Assembly: GCF_038592905.1 (NCBI RefSeq)
Contig: NZ_CP151943.1
Location: 1,173,501 to 1,237,500 of the forward strand
DNA length: 64,000 nucleotides
Reading direction: 5' to 3'
Source: Neobacillus sp. FSL H8-0543
GTDB taxonomy: Bacteria > Bacillota > Bacilli > Bacillales > Cytobacillaceae
The notes beneath the pieces are model-generated. The model was not told the DNA's origin. It saw only the letters and a list, made by a program, of their open reading frames with translations, and searched no databases. Numbering within the stretch: position 1 is the stretch's first letter; each line of letters begins with the position of its first letter. A program made the position numbers and the translations under genes. Positions 57,263-64,000 of the stretch are shown in pieces.

Positions 57263-58405
57263 AATTACAGGATATAACTCACTTAACATTTCCTCAGTCA
57301 CTAGAATAATTTCATTATCTAAAGACCGAATAATCGTCCCATCAGGAATAGAGACATCACATGGAATAATCGCCTTTTCTATCTTCACGTTTTTTCCAAT
57401 GATTGCATCTGGCATAATAACAGACTCTCTGATAATTGAACCTTTTCCAACACTAACCCCTTGAAATAGCACCGATTTATCAATTTCCCCTTCAATCGTA
57501 CAGCCTTCATTAATTAGTGACTCTTTTACTATTGCTTCAGAGGAAATATACTGTGGAGGCTGATTAGGATTGACTGAATAGATCCTCCAATCATGATCAA
57601 ACAAATCTAGTGTACATTCATCATTTAATAGATCCATGTTTGCTTCCCACAGACTTTGTACCGTACCGACATCTTTCCAATAGCCTTTAAACGGATAAGC
57701 ATATAATTTCTTTTTTTCCTCTAAAAGCATAGGAATGACATCTTTACCGAAATCGTGGCTTGAGCTGGCAGTTCTTGCATCCATTTCTAAATATTCTTTC
57801 AGTACATTCCAGTTAAAGATATAGATGCCCATTGAAGCAAGATTGTTCTTTGGATTAGCAGGCTTTTCCTCAAATTCTGTTACTCTCATATCCTCGTTTG
57901 TATTCATAATTCCAAACCGGCTTGCTTCAGCCCATGGGACTTCAATTAAGGAAATGGTGACATCCGCTCGCTGTTGGATATGATATTCCAGCATGTTTTC
58001 ATAGTTCATTTTGTAAATATGATCGCCTGAAAGGATTAATACATATTCAGGCTGATATTGTTTCAAGTAATTAAGGTTTTGATAAATGGCGCTTGCCGTA
58101 CCTGTATACCATTTAACCTCCGATGACTCACTGTATGGGGGTAATACGGTTACGCCTCCATCCTTACGATCAAGATCCCATGCACTGCCAATCCCAATGT
58201 AGGAATTCAGGACCAACGGCTGATATTGTGTTAAAACCCCAACAGTGTCAATTCCAGAATTAGCACAGTTGCTCAAAGTAAAATCAATTATTCGGTATTT
58301 TCCTCCAAATGGCACTGCAGGCTTCGCAAGGTCTTTCGTTAAAGAATTCAGCCTACTTCCTTTCCCTCCTGCTAATAACATGGCTACGCACTTTTTCTTT
58401 GCCAT
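57260..58405 (-). CDS. glgC: Glucose-1-phosphate adenylyltransferase
   Basis: 381 residues: GGKGSRL (about 13-19), [26 protein letters not shown], and the C-terminal beta helix. Makes ADP-glucose, the committed step. GGAGAG precedes ATG 58405, 53 bp inside the end of glgB. Its TGA stop (57260-57262) lies in the right end of the mobile-element remnant, so the last codons were probably altered by the insertion; length is still normal. Confidence 0.96.
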   Translation of the reverse strand: MAKKKCVAMLLAGGKGSRLNSLTKDLAKPAVPFGGKYRIIDFTLSNCANSGIDTVGVLTQYQPLVLNSYIGIGSAWDLDRKDGGVTVLPPYSESSEVKWYTGTASAIYQNLNYLKQYQPEYVLILSGDHIYKMNYENMLEYHIQQRADVTISLIEVPWAEASRFGIMNTNEDMRVTEFEEKPANPKNNLASMGIYIFNWNVLKEYLEMDARTASSSHDFGKDVIPMLLEEKKKLYAYPFKGYWKDVGTVQSLWEANMDLLNDECTLDLFDHDWRIYSVNPNQPPQYISSEAIVKESLINEGCTIEGEIDKSVLFQGVSVGKGSIIRESVIMPDAIIGKNVKIEKAIIPCDVSIPDGTIIRSLDNEIILVTEEMLSELYPVI

Positions 58406-60293
58406 TACCTAATCTCTCCTTTCGTTTTTTCACTTTCCGAATGATTTGAAAACCATAAGGCGGGATTACCACTTCAATCGAAAATGGGTTACTATGAAAC
58501 GGCTCTTCTAAAGCCCTAATTGTCTTTTTATTAACATTGCTGGCACCGCCATACTCCTCCAGGTCACTTGAAAAAGCTTCGCGGAACTCGCCTAAAACTG
58601 GAACTCCGATTTTATAATCTGAATAACCAATGCCTGTAAAATTACAAAGGATTATTAAGAAATCATCTGCAGTTTTCCCTTTGCGTATAAAAGAAAAAAT
58701 TGATTGTTCTTGATTATTCGCATCAATCCATTCAAATCCATTTTGTATATGATCAAGCTCGTAAAGGGGTTTCGATCGTTTGTAAAACTTTGTTAATTGC
58801 TTAACATACTTGTTTACCTTTTGGTGCATGTCATAATCTAATAGATGCCAATCCAATTGTTCTTTATCCTTCCATTCTGAAAACTGCCCTATTTCAAATC
58901 CCATAAATAAATGCTTTTTACCAGGGTGTGCAAACATAAAACCAAGCAGTAAACGCAGCTGAGCAAACTTTTCCCAATAATCACCCGGCATTTTATCAAG
59001 CAGCGACTTTTTTCCATGAACCACTTCATCATGCGAAATTGGAAGCATGAAATTTTCTGAAAAGGCATAAAAGAGAGAAAAAGTAACTTTTGAGTGAACA
59101 CTGGAGCGGGAGTATGGCGGGGTTTCTACATACTCTAGAATGTCATTCATCCACCCCATATTCCATTTATAATCGAAACCTAAGCCTCCATAATGGACGG
59201 GAGCAGTCACATTTGGGAAGTCAGTAGAGTCCTCTCCGATCATTAAGAATGTGGGGTCAAAATCATGAACCTCTTTATTTAATTTTTTCAAAAAGGAAAG
59301 ACCCATTGGGTTTTCCTGTTTTTCTGCAGCATTCGGCCAATAAATAATGTTTGCGACTGCATCCATCCTAAATCCATCAACATGGAAATACTCCATCCAA
59401 AAAAATGCATTTGAGATAAGAAAGCTTTGGACTTCTCCTTTACCTAAGTCAAAGTTCGCTGTTCCCCAGACTAAATTCTCCCTATCACTCTCGTTGCTAT
59501 AAGAATATATATGCGTCCCATCGAAATTGTATAGACCATGTGCGTCTTTACAAAAATGCCCTGGTACCCAATCAAGGATGACACCTATTCCATTCTGGTG
59601 ACATTGGTCAACAAAATACATTAAGTCCTCTGGCTTACCATAACGAGATGTCGCCGAAAAATATCCTGTTCCCTGATATCCCCAAGATATATCTAGCGGG
59701 TGTTCGATAAGCGGTAATAATTCAATATGTGTAAACCCATGCTCAACCACATATGGAATAAGTTCCGAAGCCAGTTCTTTATATGATAGAAACTCCCCAT
59801 TTGAATGCTTCTTCCAAGAACCAAGATGGACTTCATAGATGATCTCTGGTTCAGATAGGATATTTCTTTTTTCTCTTTGTTGGATCCAAAGGTTATCTTT
59901 CCATTTATAGTTTTTTATGGAGTAGACAATCGAAGCAGTGTTTGGTCTTAGTTCAGAGAAAAAGGCAAATGGATCTGCTTTTAAGATTCTTTCACCATTT
60001 GCTGTGAATATCTCATATTTGTATAAGCTTCCATCCATGTCGTGATTAACAATAAGAATCCAGACACCTTCTTTGTTTATCCTTTGTAAATCATAGCCTT
60101 CTCCATTCCATCCATTAAAATCGCCTACAAGTCTTACCTTTAATGCATTCGGAGCCCATACACAAAATCTTGTGACAACCTTTTCGGAATTCCTCAATAT
60201 ATGCGCACCAAATAGTTGATGACTTTGAAAAAGGTTTCCCTCATGAAATAAATGCAACTGAAAATCCGTAGGAAATAAAGTATTCACTGCCAT
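58353..60293 (-). CDS. glgB: 1,4-alpha-glucan branching enzyme
   Basis: 646 residues. CBM48 region then GH13 barrel: [10 protein letters not shown], nucleophile in [10 protein letters not shown], acid in IGEDSTD, and SHDEVVHGK. Makes alpha-1,6 branches. ATG 60293 (GAGGATGAGG 6 nt upstream) chosen over 60311. The basic tail ([13 protein letters not shown]...) overlaps glgC by 53 bp. First gene of the operon. Confidence 0.97.
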   Translation of the reverse strand: MAVNTLFPTDFQLHLFHEGNLFQSHQLFGAHILRNSEKVVTRFCVWAPNALKVRLVGDFNGWNGEGYDLQRINKEGVWILIVNHDMDGSLYKYEIFTANGERILKADPFAFFSELRPNTASIVYSIKNYKWKDNLWIQQREKRNILSEPEIIYEVHLGSWKKHSNGEFLSYKELASELIPYVVEHGFTHIELLPLIEHPLDISWGYQGTGYFSATSRYGKPEDLMYFVDQCHQNGIGVILDWVPGHFCKDAHGLYNFDGTHIYSYSNESDRENLVWGTANFDLGKGEVQSFLISNAFFWMEYFHVDGFRMDAVANIIYWPNAAEKQENPMGLSFLKKLNKEVHDFDPTFLMIGEDSTDFPNVTAPVHYGGLGFDYKWNMGWMNDILEYVETPPYSRSSVHSKVTFSLFYAFSENFMLPISHDEVVHGKKSLLDKMPGDYWEKFAQLRLLLGFMFAHPGKKHLFMGFEIGQFSEWKDKEQLDWHLLDYDMHQKVNKYVKQLTKFYKRSKPLYELDHIQNGFEWIDANNQEQSIFSFIRKGKTADDFLIILCNFTGIGYSDYKIGVPVLGEFREAFSSDLEEYGGASNVNKKTIRALEEPFHSNPFSIEVVIPPYGFQIIRKVKKRKERLGNGKEKVRSHVISRRERK

Positions 60294-60562
60294 TGTTAAC
60301 CTCATCCTCATGAAAATATGTATTTCAAAGGTTAATTATAAGTGCAATTTTCATATATTCCTCGTGAAACTTTTTTATCTTTTCTGACAATTAGCGATAA
60401 AACATTCTAGCATTCTCTATTTTTTTTCAAAATTCAACACAAAACGACAAGGTTTTTATCACCTAATGACAAAAATACCTAAAGTTTTTTAGTTTTTCAG
60501 GTAAAAAATATTATTTGATTTGTGAGAAATATCACCATTACAAATTCAACCTTTTGGTCAAA

Positions 60563-60576
60563 TGTAAGCGTTATCA
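60563..60576. promoter_or_regulatory. cre site (CcpA) upstream of the glg operon
   Basis: TGTAAGCGTTATCA fits TGWNANCGNTNWCA at every position on both strands, 270 bp upstream of glgB. A weak extended -10 (TGCTAGAAT, minus strand) lies nearer the gene. Confidence 0.65.
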
Positions 60577-60732
60577 ACGGTTTTTTCGAAGGGGGGAAAA
60601 ATAAGAAGATATATTAATATAGCAATATAAGGAAACGAACAACGCTGCTTAGGTTCCACAAATTACTAGTATTATGAAACTGGATTATCACTAAGTTTAG
60701 AGAATGTTTAACAACACTAATCTTGATTAATA

Positions 60733-60900
60733 ATCACGATCTCCGGGTATCGTTCCTTTAAACACCATTCATCTTGTTTATTGGGAACGATTCTTCGAGT
60801 ATCGTTCCCTTCAACATCATTCATCTTGTTTAATAGGCACGATTCTTCGAGTATCGTTCCCTATATAACCAATAATCCAGCTTAGCGGGCACGATACGAT
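60733..60900. repeat. Tandem repeat array D, period 52 bp
   Basis: TATCGTTCC starts at 60748, 60800 and 60852 (52, 52); the partner ACGAT motif recurs at 60786, 60838 and 60890. The units form the hairpin GGGAACGAT-N9-ATCGTTCCC (60783-60809). Located between the tRNA-cluster terminator and the glg promoter region. Confidence 0.88.
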
Positions 60901-60934
60901 AGAGCTGCAACTGTAGTAAAATCTTAAAATACAA

Positions 60935-60966
60935 AAAAGGCTGATGACAAATGTCATCAGCCTTAA
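60935..60966 (-). terminator. Terminator of the rRNA-tRNA operon
   Basis: AAGGCTGATGAC-attt-GTCATCAGCCTT followed by T6 on the minus strand, a few bases after tRNA-Glu. Confidence 0.95.
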
Positions 60967-60969
60967 ATA

Positions 60970-61041
60970 TGACCCCTACGGGATTCGAACCCGTGTTACC
61001 TCCGTGAAAGGGAGGTGTCTTAACCACTTGACCAAGGGGCC
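60970..61041 (-). tRNA. tRNA-Glu (UUC)
   Basis: Anticodon loop CTTTCAC on a CCTCC/GGAGG stem; 72 nt, CCA not encoded. Last gene of the cluster. Confidence 0.95.
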
Positions 61042-61050
61042 TTAATATAA

Positions 61051-61141
61051 TGGCGGAGAAGGAGGGATTTGAACCCTCGCGCCGGTCACCCGACCTACAC
61101 CCTTAGCAGGGGCGCCTCTTCAGCCTCTTGAGTACTTCCCC
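61051..61141 (-). tRNA. tRNA-Ser (GCU)
   Basis: Loop CTGCTAA, long variable arm, CCA encoded, discriminator G. Confidence 0.95.
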
Positions 61142-61147
61142 AAAATA

Positions 61148-61222
61148 TGGCTCCGCAGGTAGGACTCGAACCTACGACCGATCGGTTAACAGCCGATAGC
61201 TCTACCACTGAGCTACTGCGGA
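61148..61222 (-). tRNA. tRNA-Asn (GUU)
   Basis: Loop CTGTTAA on ATCGG/CCGAT; CCA encoded. Confidence 0.96.
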
Positions 61223-61337
61223 ATAATTAAAGTTGTTGCCTAAACCTTTATTTGTTACTGTGTCACCACCTCAGTAAGTAACGCAAGAAGCATCTCGGTG
61301 TGTACAACTCGCAGTATATTCATGATGTTATGCTCGT

Positions 61338-61364
61338 CCTACCACTGAGCTACTGCGGAATAAT
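61338..61364 (-). pseudogene. tRNA-Asn 5' fragment
   Basis: 26 bases (TCCGCAGTAGCTCAGTGGTAG and flank TTATT) repeat the 5' part and upstream flank of the tRNA-Asn gene 115 bp away; the rest of a tRNA is absent. Confidence 0.75.
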
Positions 61365-61372
61365 ATTAAAAA

Positions 61373-61446
<74 letters not shown>

Positions 61447-61451
61447 TTAAT

Positions 61452-61525
61452 TGGAGCGGGTGAAGAGAATCGAACTCTCATCATCAGCTTGGAAGGCTGA
61501 GGTTTTACCACTAAACTACACCCGC
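61452..61525 (-). tRNA. tRNA-Gly (UCC)
   Basis: Loop CTTCCAA on TCAGC/GCTGA; CCA encoded, discriminator U. Confidence 0.95.
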
Positions 61526-61540
61526 ATTATCATTTTATAA

Positions 61541-61617
61541 TGGGGCGACTGATGGGAATCGAACCCACGAATGCCTGAACCACAATCAGGTGCGTTAACC
61601 ACTTCGCCACAATCGCC
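61541..61617 (-). tRNA. tRNA-His (GUG)
   Basis: Loop TTGTGGT; extra G at -1 faces C73; CCA encoded. Confidence 0.95.
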
Positions 61618-61644
61618 ACTATACTATTATTAAATTAAAATAAA

Positions 61645-61720
61645 TGGTGGCTCAGGACGGAATCGAACCGCCGACACAAGGATTTTCAGTCCTTTGCTCT
61701 ACCGACTGAGCTACTGAGCC
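61645..61720 (-). tRNA. tRNA-Phe (GAA)
   Basis: Loop CTGAAAA on AAGGA/TCCTT; ACCA encoded. Confidence 0.96.
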
Positions 61721-61777
61721 ATGATTAATATTGTTTCCTAAACTTTTACTGAGCCATTTATAATTCTTTTTTAAAAA

Positions 61778-61854
61778 TGGCGGTCCGGACGGGACTCGAA
61801 CCCGCGACCTCCTGCGTGACAGGCAGGCATTCTAACCAACTGAACTACCGGACC
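61778..61854 (-). tRNA. tRNA-Asp (GUC)
   Basis: Loop CTGTCAC on CCTGC/GCAGG; GCCA encoded. Confidence 0.96.
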
Positions 61855-61856
61855 AA

Positions 61857-61930
<74 letters not shown>

Positions 61931-61952
61931 ACAATAAAATATTAAAATAATA

Positions 61953-62045
61953 TGGAGGAGGAAGAGGGATTCGAACCCCCGCGCGGTATGACCCGCCTGT
62001 CGGTTTTCAAGACCGATCCCTTCAGCCGAACTTGGGTATTCCTCC
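61953..62045 (-). tRNA. tRNA-Ser (UGA)
   Basis: Loop CTTGAAA on TCGGT/ACCGA; long variable arm; CCA encoded. The discriminator is U where G is usual for serine. Confidence 0.93.
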
Positions 62046-62059
62046 AAATAAAAAATTAC

Positions 62060-62136
62060 TGGTGGACCTTGTAGGACTCGAACCTACGACCGGACGGTTA
62101 TGAGCCGTCTGCTCTAACCAGCTGAGCTAAAGGTCC
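62060..62136 (-). tRNA. tRNA-Ile2 (CAU, lysidine type)
   Basis: Loop CTCATAA. The GGACCTT acceptor and the position between Met and Ser match the tRNA-Ile2 of B. subtilis trnB, so the CAU anticodon is probably modified by TilS; an elongator Met identity is the alternative. Confidence 0.85.
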
Positions 62137-62191
62137 AAGTTAAAGTTCTTAAAACTAGAAAGTTTTAATTTAAAAGGTATAAAATTATATT

Positions 62192-62268
62192 TGGTAGCGG
62201 CGGAGGGAGTCGAACCCCCGACCTTTCGGGTATGAACCGAACGCTCTAGCCAGCTGAGCTACACCGCC
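62192..62268 (-). tRNA. tRNA-Met (CAU), elongator
   Basis: Loop TTCATAC on TTCGG/CCGAA, GGCGGTG acceptor, ACCA encoded, like B. subtilis elongator Met. Confidence 0.9.
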
Positions 62269-62314
62269 AAATATATAATTATATTGAAAGTTTTTTCACC
62301 ATCGTGAAAAAATT

Positions 62315-62390
62315 TGGTGGAGCCTAGCGGGATCGAACCGCTGACCTCCTGCGTGCAAGGCAGGCGCTCTCCCAGCTGAGCTAAGGCCCC
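62315..62390 (-). tRNA. tRNA-Ala (UGC)
   Basis: Loop CTTGCAC on CCTGC/GCAGG; ACCA encoded. Confidence 0.95.
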
Positions 62391-62406
62391 AAAATGATGT
62401 TAAGAA

Positions 62407-62483
62407 TGGTCGGGAAGACAGGATTCGAACCTGCGACCCCTTGGTCCCAAACCAAGTGCTCTACCAAGCTGAGCTACTTCCCG
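62407..62483 (-). tRNA. tRNA-Pro (UGG)
   Basis: Loop TTTGGGA on CTTGG/CCAAG; ACCA encoded. Confidence 0.95.
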
Positions 62484-62494
62484 AAAGAAAACAA

Positions 62495-62568
62495 TGCGCC
62501 CGGCGGGAGTCGAACCTACAACCTTCTGATTCGTAGTCAGATGCTCTATCCAATTGAGCTACGGGCGC
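62495..62568 (-). tRNA. tRNA-Arg (ACG)
   Basis: Loop CTACGAA on TCTGA/TCAGA; CCA not encoded. The T stem has one A-C mismatch (GTAGG against CCCGC). Confidence 0.92.
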
Positions 62569-62630
62569 ATATTAATAAAAATTATTTGTTCTTGCAAAAA
62601 ACTTGGTTATTTTACTTTTGTAAAAAACCT

Positions 62631-62719
62631 TGGTGCCGAGGACCGGAATCGAACCGGTACGGTAGTCACCTACCGCAGGATTTTAAGTCCTGTGCGTCTG
62701 CCAGTTCCGCCACCCCGGC
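62631..62719 (-). tRNA. tRNA-Leu (UAA)
   Basis: Loop CTTAAAA on CAGGA/TCCTG; long variable arm; ACCA encoded. Confidence 0.95.
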
Positions 62720-62725
62720 ATTTTA

Positions 62726-62800
62726 TGGAGCGGAAGACGGGATTCGAACCCGCGACCCCCACCTTGGCAAGGTGATGTTCTACCACTGAACTACTTCCGC
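62726..62800 (-). tRNA. tRNA-Gly (GCC)
   Basis: Loop TTGCCAA; GCGGAAG acceptor; TCCA encoded. Confidence 0.95.
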
Positions 62801-62831
62801 ATTTATAATAAGTCTTTGTCAATTACAAAAA

Positions 62832-62916
62832 TGGTGCGGGTGAAGGGAGTCGAACCCCCACGCCTTGCGGCGCCAGATCCTAAGTCTGGTGCGTCTGCCA
62901 ATTCCGCCACACCCGC
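62832..62916 (-). tRNA. tRNA-Leu (UAG)
   Basis: Loop CTTAGGA on CCAGA/TCTGG; long variable arm; ACCA encoded. Confidence 0.95.
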
Positions 62917-62950
62917 ATATAAAAAGTTATTTTGCTAGTGCAAAAAACTT

Positions 62951-63026
62951 TGGTGAGCCATGAAGGATTCGAACCTTCGACCCTCTGATTAAAAGTCAGA
63001 TGCTCTACCAACTGAGCTAATGGCTC
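62951..63026 (-). tRNA. tRNA-Lys (UUU)
   Basis: Loop CTTTTAA on TCTGA/TCAGA; ACCA encoded. Confidence 0.96.
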
Positions 63027-63086
63027 AAATAATACTTATTATAAAAAACTAGTTCTTTTTGCTTAAAATCAAAGCAATAAGAAGCA

Positions 63087-63162
<76 letters not shown>

Positions 63163-63167
63163 ACATA

Positions 63168-63243
63168 TGGTGGAGGATGACGGGCTCGAACCGCCGACCC
63201 TCTGCTTGTAAGGCAGATGCTCTCCCAGCTGAGCTAATCCTCC
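63168..63243 (-). tRNA. tRNA-Val (UAC)
   Basis: Loop CTTACAA on TCTGC/GCAGA; ACCA encoded. First tRNA after 5S. Confidence 0.96.
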
Positions 63244-63255
63244 ATATTTGTAACA

Positions 63256-63371
<116 letters not shown>

Positions 63372-63501
63372 ACTATTTATAAGACATAATTTATTATAAT
63401 GTCTTTTTAAGATTTTGCAAGAGGAAATTTCAAAAATTCTCATTCCCTCAAAACTAGATAATGCTTGAAGAAGAAAGTAAAACAAGTTCGCCTTTTAAAT
63501 A

Positions 63502-64000
<499 letters not shown>

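Overview
The window is a low-GC Firmicute chromosome segment from a Bacillaceae species. Gene content and order closely follow the Bacillus subtilis 'yt' region (thpR/ytlR, dat/pepV, ytgP, ytfP, leuS, ytqAB, ytpAB, asnB, metK, pckA, ytlACD, luxS, the men and glg clusters and a 21-tRNA cluster). The ammonifying nitrite reductase nrfHA and a full SigA/Fnr/CcpA/PerR/Zur-type regulatory vocabulary point to a soil Neobacillus-like organism (B. vireti/B. bataviensis type). That taxonomic placement is inference; the Bacillaceae placement is well supported.

Layout. 1-8.5 kb: truncated type I pullulanase with ytlR and thpR, a cysteine-synthase paralogue, pepV-dat, ytzE and an amino-acid permease. 8.8-20 kb: a LURP-one/tubby-like protein, a long-form speD, dps under a PerR-like box, rsuA-type pseudouridine synthase, the lipid II flippase ytgP, ytfP, cse60, ytwF, leuS with a complete leucine T-box, and an MFS transporter. 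20-23.2 kb: a three-gene anaerobic operon (unknown membrane protein, nrfH, nrfA) with two TGTGA-N6-TCACA palindromes. 23.2-34.3 kb: ytzC plus a coupled micro-ORF, ytqA-mnmM, ytpA-ytpB, ytoA, asnB, metK under an S-box (SAM-I) riboswitch, pckA with a CcpN-like box, ytmA/ytmB. 35.3-42.6 kb: the ytlACD ABC transporter, ytkD, small proteins, luxS, yidD, a beta-carbonic anhydrase divergent from a zinc-binding lipoprotein with two Zur-like boxes, and a DUF1540 protein. 42.8-51.7 kb: the menaquinone genes menFDHB | menEC with menA divergent. 52-60.3 kb: the glycogen operon glgBCDAP. 60.9-64 kb: 23S (3' end), 5S and 21 tRNAs, all on the minus strand, in the same order as I recall for B. subtilis trnB.

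The most unusual content is intergenic. Four separate tandem arrays (about 3.64, 28.12, 33.96 and 60.74 kb) have unrelated sequences but share a repeat period of 52 bp (51-52 in the first), and each unit carries an imperfect palindrome of roughly 27 nt. Three lie between convergent genes and the fourth downstream of the tRNA terminator. In addition there are four copies of a GC-rich, strongly folded MITE-like element (8.5, 42.6, 45.4, 51.8 kb), one of which sits with an intrinsic terminator between menB and menE. A decayed IS200/IS605-type (TnpB/omega-RNA-like) element sits between glgC and glgD and appears to supply the glgC stop codon. No prophage, CRISPR array or recognisable defence system was seen.
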